A stretch of DNA of 64,000 nucleotides from Sialis fuliginosa (lineage: Eukaryota; Arthropoda; Insecta; Megaloptera; Sialidae). The notes below the pieces were generated by a model. The model did no database searches, was not told the DNA's origin, and saw only the letters and a list, made by a program, of their open reading frames with translations. Below, piece after piece: positions 25,667 through 40,600 of this stretch. Within the stretch, counting starts at the first letter, position 1, and each line of letters opens with the position of its first letter. Position numbers and translations under genes: made by a program. Location: contig OY540809.1 of the NCBI GenBank assembly GCA_961205875.1, positions 13,404,267 to 13,468,266 on the forward strand. Direction: 5' to 3'.

Positions 25667-28600
25667 CTATAATAATTAAAATAAAATTAATTTACTTCGT
25701 TTTAATCCATTTCAAGATATACACTTTACAACAAAATTATCGCAACAACAATTTTCATTGAAATTTTATCAATTTTCAAATGCTTGTATTTCCGTCAATT
25801 TTGATCGTATGGAGACGATTTTTTTTTGTTTTCTTGGAAATTTTCTCTAGTTTAAGCCTATATATATTTTAAATAGGTTCAAGTCAGTGCCGAGTCAGTA
25901 TTCTTTAATTAAGCGTACCACCTTTTATTACTGAAAAAAATGGATCGTTCAAACGTGTACCTGGACTACAGTAATTTTTTTCTCCCAATGAAATTTATAT
26001 CACTGTAAAGTACTCTTTTCGACGAGTAATTTAAAAAAAGAGTTATCTGTGATTTTTTTTGAGCCCTGTAGGCCGTTTTAAAGATATTTTTCCGTATTTA
26101 GCCAATACCGCCAACATCAGCATTACCCAATACGTACCGCGAGGTGGTTATAGGTCGAACTTCATCCATTGTTTTGGCCTGCAACTCAATGCAAGTCAAT
26201 TGTGTAAACGTACACATTCAACATTAGCTTTACAAAGCATTAAACCAAAAAAGAGTAAAGTATGCAAAATGCCTCGCTTAACTCAAATTCAGTCAGCTCA
26301 AATCGTTGCCTTGATAGAGGCAGTATTGAGTCAAAGCGATGTAGCGAGACAAATGGGGGTACATCGGTCGTCAGTATCTCGCGTTATTAGACAGTACCAA
26401 GAAACAGGTGCCTACCGCCGGAGGTCTGGTCAAGGTCAACCTAGGGTCATCACCAATAGAGAGGATCGCGTCATCGTAAATGAAGCTCTGCTATCTTTAA
26501 AACGGCCTACAGGGCTCAAAAAAGAGAACTCTTTTTTTTAAATTACTCGTCGAAAAGAGTACTTTACAGTGATATAAATTTCATTGGGAGAAAAAAATTA
26601 CTGTAGTCCAGGTTCACGTTTGAACGATCCATTTTTTTCAGTAATAAAAGGTGGTACGCTTAATTAAAGAATACTGACTCGGCACTGACTTGAACCTATT
26701 TAAAATATATATAGGCTTAAACTAGAGAAAATTTCCAAGAAAACAAAAAAAAGGTTCGTCTCCATACGATCAAAATTGACGGAGATACAAGCATTTGAAA
26801 ATTGATAAAATTTCAATGAAAATTGTTGTTGCGATAATTTTGTTGCGGAATATATTTACCTGTACAAACTTAAAAAGAGCAAAAGCTTCTGCGCTATGAT
26901 CACTCCACGCTCCAGCTAATATAGAATATATCTGAGTGTTGAAACAGGCATCTCCAAACCCGAGTAAGAATGAACAGAATATAGCAAGTACCGCACTCGG
27001 TGGATTGATATACGATATGTTATTTGTGTCTTTAAACGGAGCATCATTGGGCAAGTTAAGGAAGATCAAGAAGAACGCTATGATGTGTAATATAAAGCCA
27101 CTTATTACGATTGGATCGCGTCCCCAACGTGACGTACGATTGCCGAGAATGCCGAATAAAAGTCCTCCTGTGAAATAAATTTGATAATATGGAAAGATTT
27201 TTAAGAAAATTATTTAAACTTACCTATGATTTCACCGACTCCGATGAATATTCCAGACATTCCAACTAATGATTTAGCATTTTCTGCTATTTCTAATGTG
27301 AAACCAATGCTGGGGCCGTAGACTCCACTGTAGAAAGACAGTTCAATTCCTAAAATATTGATTAAATTAATTGAATATCATTTTGTTTTTAAATTTTCAG
27401 AAAAAAAAACAAAACAAAAATAATTCAATGTTCTTATAAGGGTCGATCCAGGCTATCGTGCCGGTCCCGGTCGGGTCTCGCTCCAGTCAAATATTCAGTA
27501 TAGTAATATTGTATCGAAGCGTGGTTGGACCGAGACCGGTACGATAGTCTGGATCGACTCTAAAACCATTCTTTCTAGTTGTGAAGGGGGGGGGGGGGGG
27601 GTCAATAGGTATATCTATACCTGTATAGAAGAAAGTAACAGCCAATAATAACATCTCCTTTGTCATAGACAGTTTTAAAGCTGCTTTAAACGCGTCTAAA
27701 GGTCCTGAAGGTGGGGCATCATCCGAACTCTCCGATACCCTGGACCCTTGCGACGGAGGCATTCTGAGAATCGCCAGGAATACGATACCAACGATTGCTA
27801 CACCGACCAGCACGAGGAATACCAGAGTTCTGGTCGAATGGTCAATCTCAGTCTGTCCTTGGAATTGGAAGTAGACGAACAAATTACCTAGTAACATGCT
27901 ATAAGAAAACATTTAGTCCCGATGATATAAACGTTTTTATCGTTTTGTATTACCTAGCTTGTAGCATAGCCCAGAATATCCCGCTGTTTCTGGATACTGT
28001 TTCCGGTGCTGAATTTAAAGTGAGGTAGTTGCCCTGCCCCGTCCATATCACGGCCGCCCCGGCGCCCATAACGGCACTGGCTACGTACAAAAGCCATGTG
28101 CGTGGTAAGAGGAACGATGCTATGAACAATCTGCAATAAGAACAGTTTCAGTTGAAGTCTAAGATAACGTGGATAATATTCTACAGAAGAAAATCACATA
28201 AAGACTTACAGGTATGTGATGGCACCAATTATCATAGCAATCCTTGGACCTGTGAGACTTATGATAGACGGTGCTACCCAGTTACAGACAGCGAACACGG
28301 CATAGATAATGGCCAAGCTGGTGTATGCATCACCTTTAAAACTAGGATCCTCTTCAGTAATACTCGTTAGGATAGTTTTCTGTAACAAATAATATCGGTT
28401 TGAGATTAATTTAAATAATGTTTTATCACACATTGCAGTGGTGATCTTTTTCATTCATAATTTGTACCCAGATCTCTCTAATGAGAGTCATTCCAATATG
28501 AGTTTCGACAGCGTTGCTATTTTTAGCCAAAGAAATATATACAGCTAAATTGAAAACCCACATCATCAAATTATATAGGACCATCTCAGGAGTATACTTT

Positions 28601-31600
28601 TTCAAACAAAACAAAAATCATCCAAATCGGTGTATATTTGTCGGATTTATGCCCGAACATACGTAAAAATATAATATTGTCGAATTGAGAACCTCTTTTT
28701 TTGAAGTCGATTAAAAATCAGAAAATACAGCTGTGAGTGATTTGGCTATTACAATCAACCAGAAATAGATTTGTACAATCTAAACATTTACTATGGAGAG
28801 ACTCTAATTACCCTGGTTATAAAAATCTCGCCCCCGTGAATATAATGAAAAGTCGGCGTCTATGCACAAAATTGATGAACTCTATAATATTATTAGATTT
28901 GGTTTCAGAAATTTTTGTAGACTAAGGCCCTCCGCACACGGAGCAACCGTTTTGTAACGAGAATTGCAAACCAGTTGCGTAAGCAACCGTTTGGCGACTT
29001 TGCACGTGTAACGTAATGGCCCTCCGCGCACGGTGCAACCGAAACAAAACTGATTTGCAATCAGTTTCCAACTGGTTTCGTGCAACTGTGCTTGTAGGTC
29101 GAATTTCGGTTTCAGTTGCGTGGTTGCATGATATTTTAGCTTTATAATTATAATAATATTATTATTTATTTAAAATTAAAATTATTAGTTAATTATCATT
29201 ATTCCTATTAATAATTACTTACTTAGTTAGTTCATTCAGAATAAATGATCAGTTAATAAACATTAAATTCGTCGAGGAGGTAGAAAAACATGAAGTTCTA
29301 TACATTATTTATGCTGGTTTCAAAATTTATGAAAAATTGCCGGAGGATATAAAAAATGAAAGAATATCTGCTAAATTTAAAACAAAAATTAAAAGTTATT
29401 TGCTGAATATGGTTCCTTATGAAGTTGATGAGATAGTAGAATAATAGTTATAATCGCGTTTTTTTATCACGGCAATTCCCATAAAACTGTCGACTGATCA
29501 AGATTCAGTCGCGCTCGTGTGCGGAACGAGGACTTGAATCGATTGCAAATCAGTTGTAAAATAGTCGCTTCCGCAACTGGTTTGCGATTCTCGTTGTAAA
29601 ACAGTCGCACCGTGTGCGGAGGACCTAAGGGTGCCGGTTGCAATATAATCAAATCAGAGCTTTTCCACGTAGATCGGCGTTGAACTCGACAATCGGATAA
29701 GTGCCTTACAGTCAACAGAGGATGTACCCAATATTGCCTTTTTTATATTTGTGATTTATATACTTCCTTCTAAGGTATAATAACCCAAGAAGGTAACGCT
29801 TATTGAACACTGTAGACATGTTTCTATCACCACAGCTAGAGCTCAACTGCACCGGCACTGAGAATGCCGGTGTGTGGAAAAACGGCCTTAGTCGATTTAG
29901 CTTTTGAACGACTCAATAAAACAATATAATTATTACATTATTAGAAAGAAGAAATTTCAAACAATCGATATAATTAATTACTGAAATATAATTAAAGAAA
30001 ACAGACTGGAAAAGAAAGTATAAATATTAAAATGTGAAAAAGCAATGTCTAGTTCAAGGCTAAGCAAATAATAAACATATTATTATAAAAATCTTCGCTA
30101 CAACTACATTATAATGTTATCAAATATTATTTTTGGTTTATTTCCTTTCTCGTCTTACAGTTGCTATTTTTTTTGCACTAGCGATAAGAAACTTATTATA
30201 ATGTTTTTAATTTGAACAAATTCTTCTTAATTGTTTAGTTATCATTTAATTTTGAATCAAAAAAAAAATTAAAACAAGTGCGTTGACATTTTGTGTTTTT
30301 AATTTGATTACTATTTTTATTACCTAGTAACATTTTAATCTTATTATATTAAATCATAAAAAAAGTACGTAGTTAATTTAAAAATATTAACCACAATATT
30401 GCTTATAATTATTAATTTAAATTAAACTCTGTACGATTTTATTATAATCTAAATGTGATATTTTTTATAAATTCTTAGGTCAATACACCCATACAAACTT
30501 TCTTAATTTTTTTTGCTGTGATGTAATATTTTTAGGAAGTAGTAGGAGTTGACAGACATTGTATAGGAGGTCAAGTACAAGATAATATTTTTTAAACTCC
30601 AAAAAACTGATTCAAATTCCTTCTTAGAAGCCAAAGAACGGAAATTCTCTGACTTGATTGAAAAAATAATTAAAATTGTAATAAAAGTAATTTAGATTCT
30701 ACACTGTCAAATTCATAGCATATGTAAATAAATAACAAAATTAGATACCCTGTAGAAAGATTTTGAATTCATTTTGTTTGAGAATTTTTTTTTATAATAT
30801 ATTATAAAACATTTTTTGTATCTATAACATGTCCTGATCCTGATTGACTGATTCATCATCGCCGAGTCGAAACCCATGGACCTAAAAACGTGAAATTTTA
30901 GGGATGTCTTCCTTTTATGATGTAAGCACTTACTAAGAAAGGATTTTTTAAAATTCAACTTCTACGGGGGTAAAAGAGGGTGTAAAAGTTTATTAAAGTT
31001 TGTATTTCAACATTTCCCAAAATTCAATCCCTAAGGGGTTGCAAGGAGGTGGAAAAGTGTGTGAGTATACGTAAAATATGTTTTTGGTTGGATTTACTTA
31101 CTTCACATAGCATAAATAGAAATAATAATAATAATTCGGAGGGAAAAATACAACGAGGTGGGGGATTTAGAGGAATAAACAAGTAAATATTTATGATTTT
31201 TCATACTGTATAACAAACAAAGAAAATCAAAATTTTATATTTCAACACCTGTTACATATGAAGGATTGTAATTAGTTTCATTTGATCCACCGAGAAAAAT
31301 ATTATGGGGGTAATTAAATTCAACGACTTAAGATAATATTATTTGTGTTGACAACATTTTTACAACAAATGTATGCAACTCGGGCGAAGCCGCGGGCGAG
31401 TTCGCTAGTATTTTATATAAATACGCATTTTATGTCATATACAACATACGACTAACACAGCACCTAAGGGGACATGACTGTAACTTTCACAATCAATATA
31501 GTCTCCAGTAATAATTCCCCTGTCTAACTGTATATTTATTATCAATTCCGTTAATTCACATTTATCGACATATATATATTAATTTAAAACCAGTAGTTTA

Positions 31601-34600
31601 GAAGTCATGCAAAAATAAAATAGAAAAATATAGGGATGAACAGTTTTGTATAAAAGTGCCCCCCACATAGTCGAAAAAAGCAATATTTAAAATATTTAAA
31701 AAGGTTATTTGAAAATATTTCATTTTTATTTTGCCCCCCCCCCCTTCCGCATACATTTTTTCACGTTGCATTATATCCTTAAAACAAATATGTATGGCCT
31801 CCCCAAATATTTATATAAAAAAAACTTTAACTATATACAGAGATAAAAATGATATGTTGTTGATCACAAAAACTGATAAAATTTAATTAATTAAGGTAAT
31901 CTTGAATTATAAAATCTCTTCAATCAAGACTTATATATTTTACAAATATTTTAATTTTCAATAGCATGTATATAAGACATATTTGTATTACAATTAAAAA
32001 TATAATAATATAAAAAACCTACTAAAGGTAAACAAGGTATGGTTAAATATTTCACCTATAACATATAACAACCAGTTTTCTGATAAGTAATTTTTTATTT
32101 AGACTCTAATAAGGATTAAATCATTATAGATTAAGAAATTCTTAATATAGGTATATAATGATTTTTTTAATTTATGCGTAAATTATCAGAATTTATATTT
32201 ACTTTCTATGAATAATGTAATTGCCAAGCGCTAAAGTATTTATTGAAAATAATAGAAATTGTTGAAAATACATAAAACAATACGAAGTTTTATATTGAAA
32301 AATAAACTATTTACAGAAAATATATCAAATAAAGTTGGGGGGGGGGGATATTACCCCAAACAATTTTTTTTGTAAACAGCTTACTTTTGTAAAATAAAAT
32401 TCCCAAATTTTTATTTTAAACACACGAGTATAATAAAAAATTTGTTTAAGTGTGTTAAAATACTGTAATTTTTATTATTATGATTTAAATCTATTTTGGT
32501 TTTCCAAAGTTGCAATCTACTGACATATAAGAACTACGCAAATTATTTTATCGTAAAAATTCTATGAATTACTTATCCAAAAGAAACACCCAAGTAATAA
32601 CAGAATAATTAAAATTTTATTTGTATTTTTTATTTTGGAACAAATATATTATTTATTACGTCAATCATTAATCGTGTTAAATATAATTATGCTATCAATT
32701 TTATGTAGATCGATTCATTATATTTTTTTATTTTATTTACGTATTAACATATGTTTTTAATTTTTTACTCGAAAATTGAAAACCTTATATTATAACAGCG
32801 GTATGATTCAAATCGTAAAATTTGGGTTTGAATCTGACAAAATATGTTTTTACCCTAACTATTTTTGTCGTCCAAATAACCATTTGCAAAATAAATAAGA
32901 AAAGCTAAATCCACGAGAATATTTTTGCCTCGGGGGGGGGGGGGGGGGGGGATTTCTAGATTTGATGTAGCTACAACTGTACCAATTTTCATGTTCGTAT
33001 CACAAAGTGCAAGATTGAAGTCCTTAAAACGTCCGGACTTATATTCTCTTTTAATTATTTATGAAATTACTTATTTTAATTATCAATTAAATCAAGGTTC
33101 TTGTTATTTTAAATTGAGTAATATACAGTAATATATATATAAAATACATTATAAATATATACACATATTTTACATAAAAATAGCAGAATTAAAATTGATA
33201 ATAAGTATTCATTGATAACATATCATTTATTTTAAAACATTGCTACAGTACAAATTACAAATACAATAGCGTATAAAGTTAATAGGATATACCATAGACA
33301 TTGAGTACGTTTACACAGCACTGTTGTTCCGGTTTTACTGTAACCGATGTAGTAAAACCGAGTATAAATAAAATATTTTTATCATTGAGTACGTTTACAC
33401 AGCGCTGTTGTTCCGGTTTTACTATAACCGATGTAGTTAAACCGTTTTATTACATCGGTTACAGTAAAACCGGAACAATAGCACTGTGTAAACGTACTCA
33501 TAGACTCGAAAATAAAGTCGGTACAAAAGAAAGAGATAAAGCGTGCGTTGGGTAAATGGTTAAACATGAGTGTAAAAAAGATATAGTATTAGTTGGGTTA
33601 TATCTCTACCTTTACTTATGAGAACAAAATTTTCCACATTACGCAAATAAAGAATGTGCTATGGGGCATACGTTGTACAGTGATCAATTTCTAAAAATTA
33701 TACGACTAACGTCATTGATAAGAACTGACAGTGGGCTGTCATTTATAGTTAATACCCCGTAGATTGCGATAGCTTAGATTTTGCGTGAGAAAAAATTATT
33801 TGTGAGATATGAACATACATTCATCTCTCAACTGCTGTCTCATTTATAATCTCTTCTAGTTTCCGAGATCCCCTACAGGGGTTATTTTAGTGTGTAGTTG
33901 TAGTTTGTTTCTGCAGTTCCAAAAATGAAAATTGCAGTTGTAAAAGCTAATTTTTGTAGTTGAAAAATTGCAAGTAGAAAGAAAAATATAAAAAGTGTAA
34001 TGCCCTGTATTATAAAGAATTTACTTGAGTGCAAAAGCAAATTAGCTTCCAGCTAACGCTATCTGCTAGACACTGAATATAAATAACAACAAATACAGAT
34101 GTAGCGAATGAAATCGTACATATGATAACAATCAGCGACTTAAAATGAGTGCTGCCAAGTGTACCTCATTTAATACCACTGCTTTAAAATATCAAGCAAT
34201 TTCATAACAATTTGACACCTAGCAGATAGCGTTAGCTGAAAGCTAATTTGCTTTTGCACTCAAGCAAATTCTTTATAATACCCGACATAAGTGTAGAGCA
34301 AAAAAAAGAAATAATTAAAGTTTGTAAGAGAAAAATATACGAAGTGTGGAGCAAAAAAGCAAAAAAAAGGTATTTGCAGTTGAAAAATTGTCTTAAAATA
34401 ACCCCTGATCCCCTACAATATGTGTAACGAACGTAACGCTACATAATTTCACGTTTATTATAACAATACGATAAAATATCGATATCAGAAAAATGCATTC
34501 CAAGTTCCAACAGAATGCACCTGAGATTTATCAGCTGTTCGCGTATTAATCGTATTTACCTTTATATCACCAATGTGTTTACTTTCACATCAATTCATTT

Positions 34601-37600
34601 AAAAACAAAGTAAATATAATTAAAGTTTCATTGATCCAACTTTCATTCAATATAAGTCATTAACTTTATGACAGTATTTCATTGAAATCATGCATAGTTT
34701 TATGACTTTTATTTTATAGTTATCACCAGCTTTGAAGTTTATTTGAATTTGATATCATTTCATCTATAAATCTTGTACTTGTAAAGTGAAAGGGAATATA
34801 GAAAACCCCATTTGACGTCTGTGGAATTACCGAACGATTAAAAAAACGTGGCTTGAGTAACTCAAATGCCAAAGAAATCAAAACAAAAATTTACTAGCTG
34901 TTACCGCGACTTTGTCCGCGTGAAATACAAATTAGGTAATTAAGATTTCTGTTATGATAGTCGACAAAATAGGTTTTTAGTTTTGAATTTGCACGCTAGA
35001 TGTCTATGCTAAAAAAGTATACACACCCATTTTTTATCTAATAAATTATTTGGGATACAAATTTCATCAAAATCGGTTCAGCGAATTAACCATGAAAAAT
35101 GGTATCAAACAGACAGGCAGAGACATTAAATAATAATTCAGAATTGATACAAAAAACTACCCCTTTAGATTGTTAATACGATATTCAAAATAAATCGTCG
35201 AGGGGGTAGAAGGTACAGCCCCTTTCATTAGATCTGTATTACTTTATTCGAACATTACTTATTTTTCTCATTTTTTTAAATACATAATACATTAATATAC
35301 ATTTTTAATACTGCTGGAAATAATTGAAATAAAAACAAAATTTTGCAAATTAAGTAAAATAATAAAATATATGTAATGAGAGCATTGCTCTCATAAAAAT
35401 ACATAATGCATTAAAATAAAAATGTAATCTTTAATGTCATCTATAAACTGCACTTTGGCATAATTATAAAAATTTAAAAATTTGGTGCAAATTTTTATCA
35501 CAGTGACATAACTACAGGGTGGTAAGATTGAAAAAAAATCTAGGGGCCTCCAGCCCGCATCAAAATAATATTTTTATTTATTTATAGATAATTTGGGGGA
35601 GGGGGGGGGGTACCGTCCATAACCGCTATATAGGGCTAACCTTAAAAATTCATACGAGACAATATAATTTTTAATGTGTAAACAGATGTTCGATTGTCAA
35701 TTATATGTTTTAAAATATTTTTAAGTGCATTCATTTAAAATTGATCAAATAATAATTTTGTTTGCGTATACACTAAAATTAAAATACATGTCGTAGATTA
35801 TAATTGTTATCAATCAACTATGTATATTACAACACTTCTTACACACATTTGCCCTACTTGCTATGATACTGACACAGTGACATAAAGGCAGCTTGTTTTC
35901 ATTCGTTTTATAAACAATTAATACAGTTGATCTTCGATAATTCGACCTAACCCGATCGAAGGGCGAAACAATATTTCAAAAATAATTATTATCTGAAATT
36001 GTACGTCGAATTAATTTAATGTATGTATGCCAAATGAATGGTACAAATATATTTTTTATATAAATAATCCTTCCATTTAAAGTTTGGAAAAAATGGGTGT
36101 GACTGTGTTGGAATGCACAGTCGAGGGAATGACGTGAATACGTAGGAATGGGGTTAAATAAAACTCACACTAGTTCTGTATAATATAGTTATTTCTTATG
36201 ATTTGTACGAACATAAAAACAATTAATTAATTTAAATTATAAAAATACGAATTTTTTTTTATTCCATTTAAAAAACTAAAAACGATACTCCCTAGAAAAT
36301 TTATTCTAATATAATGTTATTTTTGTTTCAATTCAATTAATTAAGCAAAATCGTGGCAATGCGAAATTTTTTGTTTTTTTTTTTTGTTTTTTATAGTATG
36401 ATGTTTTTCACTCATTAAAATTGGTTAAATGTTTTGATTTGTACTTGTATCACGTAGATCTAATCGAGATCTATAATTTGAGGCCAAAACCCACGTGCTA
36501 TAACTACTAAACCGATTTAGATGGGATTTTCATTATAAGGAGGTCTCAGACTCTGGAATTAATTTAGGCTATATGATAACTGATTTACGGTAGGCCCGTA
36601 TTAAATTTTTATAATCCAATTTCATTTTTCATGATATAAAATATTTATTATTGCAAATTTAAGAAAAAAATGACTTAATTTTCATAAATTATATTTTTTT
36701 CTTAATTGTACCTTCTTATAGTAGAATATTACTCAATCAACCTTGTGGACATCACTGATATAATTTGATAAAAAAATTTTAATATTTGTTTTACAAAAAA
36801 AATCAAAATACTTATTAAAATCTCATTAAACACTCAAATTTAAATGAAAAGGACACCTAATCTTGCACTTGACCATGAAAATTAAATAAATATTTAGATT
36901 AGAATTTGCGATTTTGTACATGAATTATTTAATCTGAAAGTTTTGCGATTATATTTTTACAATTGCAATAGAGTTGGTATTTGATTAATTTAAACAATGG
37001 ACAATTTTCTTATTTTTCATTGTTTTATTATTATTATTCAACTCATAATCTGAATTTACTGATATAGGAATGGTACGTAATACATAATACAAAAAAAAAA
37101 TTCTTACTTATTCTAATTTATTCAGGGCCGGCTTTAGAGGGGCGAATCAGGGGGACGGCGCACAATGGGGCATAAGTGACTTTTTTGGTTCAAATCAGTG
37201 TACAGACTGTATATTTTGAGTAAACTTTTTTTTTTAATCTTTAAATTTTTTGTCGATCTGTTAAACCCGATTTAGCAAAAAATATTGTTAAATATAAACA
37301 ATGTTAATTTTTTTAAAATCTAAGAAAAATCGATTGATAGCTGCTAATTAACAAATCCTTATTCAGCAACCCAGAAAACTTTTTATAAGGTATTTTAGGG
37401 CAAGAGATAAAGGTTGATGCTTATTTTTTTTAAATATATTCTTCAAATTTTTGTAAAAATTATTAATTTTTATGAAAAAAGTACAAGCACTGTTAGGCCA
37501 ATCCCCAGAGCTACAAAATGTGTTAGGAAAGGCACACATAATATGCACGATTTTTCACATTTTGCGTTTTAACTGCAACCCTATCGCGAAGTCCATCAAA

Positions 37601-40600
37601 ATTGTAGGTAATTTTTGTTCTCTATAAAATTACATATACAAAGAAAGTAGAGAGTTCAAACTGAGCTTATTTTGTTCATAATGTAGTCTAGTATAAATTA
37701 AGTTTTATGAATTTTTTTCATGAGAGTCGTTAAAAAATGTGTGAGATGATATACGAGATATTAACTATTAACTTATTTGTTAATTTATCAATTTTAATTT
37801 GTTAATAAGAAGGGAAAGGGGTCTCGACGGTCTTAGGTCATTTGATTGTCTTAGGGCCGGTATTATAAAAGGCAGATAAGTTTACTCGATGAATAAATAG
37901 CGACTTCACTAGGTAGTAAAAATAGTATTGTTGTTTCACTTGCTACAGATAAGTTCTTCTCTTTCTGATGTCGACCACGGGGGTGTCACTCTAGTGGTAA
38001 AATTGGAAACACAGTTTGACATTAACGGGTGTTGGGATCTCAGGGGCATGGGCGGTAAGGGAATGTCGGGTGATGGGATCTCAGACGTATGAGAGGTAAG
38101 AGGAAGTGTCTTGCACAACAGTACAACGTTGATACAAATTTTGCAACGATGTAAATAGTTTAGACATGAAGATGCGTGCGAAGTATTCTAAAATGGCGTA
38201 TAGAACTTCGGGAAGTGTATCGTTTGCAAAACGTTGACGTTATTTTTCAATATTAATGTAAGTATTTAATTATTATTAGTTTTTCTATTATATATGACTG
38301 ATTTGCTTCTTTATTTTAATTTATGTGTTGAGATACAACTTTGAATTGAACTTATTTTTATTAAAAACAAGTATAAATATTTTTATGCTAATAATTAAAC
38401 TTATAATTTAATGAAATTTATTCTTCACTTTACAGACACTACATACATCATATTTCCTGATCTTGAAGATAAAGAAACATTAAGAATATTGGTATGTACT
38501 CAAGTTTGATGTGTTTTTATAATTAAGGCTCAATTCCGACTAGCCACTTCCAGCAACTAAAATATGGCTCAATGTTGTAAGTAACAGCCACTGCCAGTGA
38601 CAGTATTCCTTCAAAACTCGACTTCAGTTTATATTCAACTTCGAGGCATTTTTTAGTGACTTGAAGTGTCTGAGTTGAGCCTAACTTACGAGAACTAGCA
38701 CCTTTAAAATATCAGGAAAACTAACATGTTTAACATATTTTAAAGAAAATGAACATGTTTAAAATATGCAGTGAGTTATCAAAAATGCTAGGTAACGTGG
38801 TGAGAAATAAAATGTGCTAATTTTCATGGCAAAATATCATACATGCTAGTTTTCGTAAGGAATAAAACGTGCTAGTCTTAATAACGCAATTGATATAATG
38901 TAATATTGTACTTGAAATATATAAATTTTATGAATTAAGTGTAAAAAAATGTAAATCAAGTAATTTGTCATAGTTAATAAACATTAATTAAAACAATTTT
39001 GTATTTTTATTTCATTAATCTTAACGTAAGAATATTTTATTTATTTCTTAATAATCCGTGATGTTTTATTGTGTCTGACATAATTTGTGCATTTAATTTT
39101 TTGTACAATAAAAAATATTGTTCGACATAATAAAACATCATGGGTTGTATAGGTTAGGTTTAATTCCAATAAACAGAAAACATATGTGGATTTCAAATAT
39201 TCGTATACTGGTACATGATTGGTGCAGAGTATATATATACCCAACCAATCAGAACCGTCGCACCTCTTAATGTCAAACGATGTTTCCAGTAAAATAACGT
39301 TGAGTGTCGCTTCTGTATATTTATTATTCTGTGATGTCGACTAGTTCAACATTCGGAACGAAAAATTACTAAAAACGGAATAAAAATAACAAATTCACTA
39401 TAAATATCACTATATCATACCATTAAATTTATTCCCATCTTTTTGCAAGGAATAAATATTTACTTGGTCACGTGGTAATTAGAATAAATTGTGGCAGCCA
39501 TAGTCATAGGTCACAGCTGTTTTGTGGAAATATGCTTACCTACAATTCACACGTAAATGTCAAATTTGTTTTGTGTATTATTTAAGGAGTAATATATAAT
39601 GTTATGAAGATATTGAAACTGCGACCAGCTAGGAATGCTTTAATAATAATTTTTCAAAAACATGGTAACTTAATTAATAATTATTTGTGCTTATAATAAT
39701 GTAGATTTTGTGCTAGTTTTATATTTTTATAATTTTTAGAAACAAGCCTGTTTATTTATATGTACATAGTACATATATACAAATATCCATACATTGTACA
39801 TATGTATGTGATATGACTCAAGCAAAAGAAACATAAAAAAAGACGAAAGAGATTTTTTCATTTGAAGCAGATACGAATATACAAAAAATTAAATAAAAAT
39901 TAGTTTGCAGTTTGATACGTAAAGAAATTAATGTTTTGTAAAGGTTTGTACCGAACAAAATAACATCGTATTTATACGAATAAATACAAAAAACTAAACC
40001 AAAATTACTTTGCTGTTTGTTACGGAGGAATTAATGTTTTCTAAAGGTTTGTACCGAACAACATCGTAAGTACATATAAATTTTTTTTTTAACTAGAAAT
40101 CATATTATTAACAGTTTCACAAGAAAAATATTTTTGTTTCTTGTACATTGTTTTGAAAATTAATGTATAATTATAATCAATAAATTTTTTTGCATAACTA
40201 TTTACATTTTTATTTCATACCCGAAGCTGTACTCTACGATAACATCAATAAGAAATAAAATAAAGTATTAAATCATTCCTGTTTCTTTTAACTGTAGTCT
40301 AATTTTAATAAACCAGCAAATTTTAAATGATAATGTAATACGCAGTCAATTATTATACCTGCGACTGAAAGACATTATCGATTCTAAAATCTTTTTGGAC
40401 ATTTATATGGGGAAAAATTGTATAAATTTAGATCGAAGGAATACAGTAATATAGAAAATTAAAGACCTAAAGATACCGAACTGTCTTATGGATTTTCAAA
40501 TACATTCAAATTTTTATTTTATCAAACCTTTTTTTTAAATAATTTTCTGCATGTTTTATACTATCCCATCTAAAAATGAAGAAATATGTGCCAATATTGT

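Noticed and set aside
26059-26268. The 70 codons upstream of the Tc1 transposase fragment, open in the same frame
   Set aside because: They translate the left terminal inverted repeat and show no resemblance to transposase; the family start MPRLTQ is at 26269.
27487-27620. Read-through of MFSD11 exon 4 into intron 4, giving a proline-rich extension
   Set aside because: The prolines come from the C tract; a good GT donor and a phase-matched exon 5 show this is intron.
32925-33131. Glycine-run open frame (MPRGGGGGG...)
   Set aside because: Generated by the 20-base G tract; no other coding signal.
33301-33567. Open frames on both strands with repeated FTQHCCSGFTVTDVVK-like peptides
   Set aside because: Produced by the repeated units of a MITE; no coding evidence.
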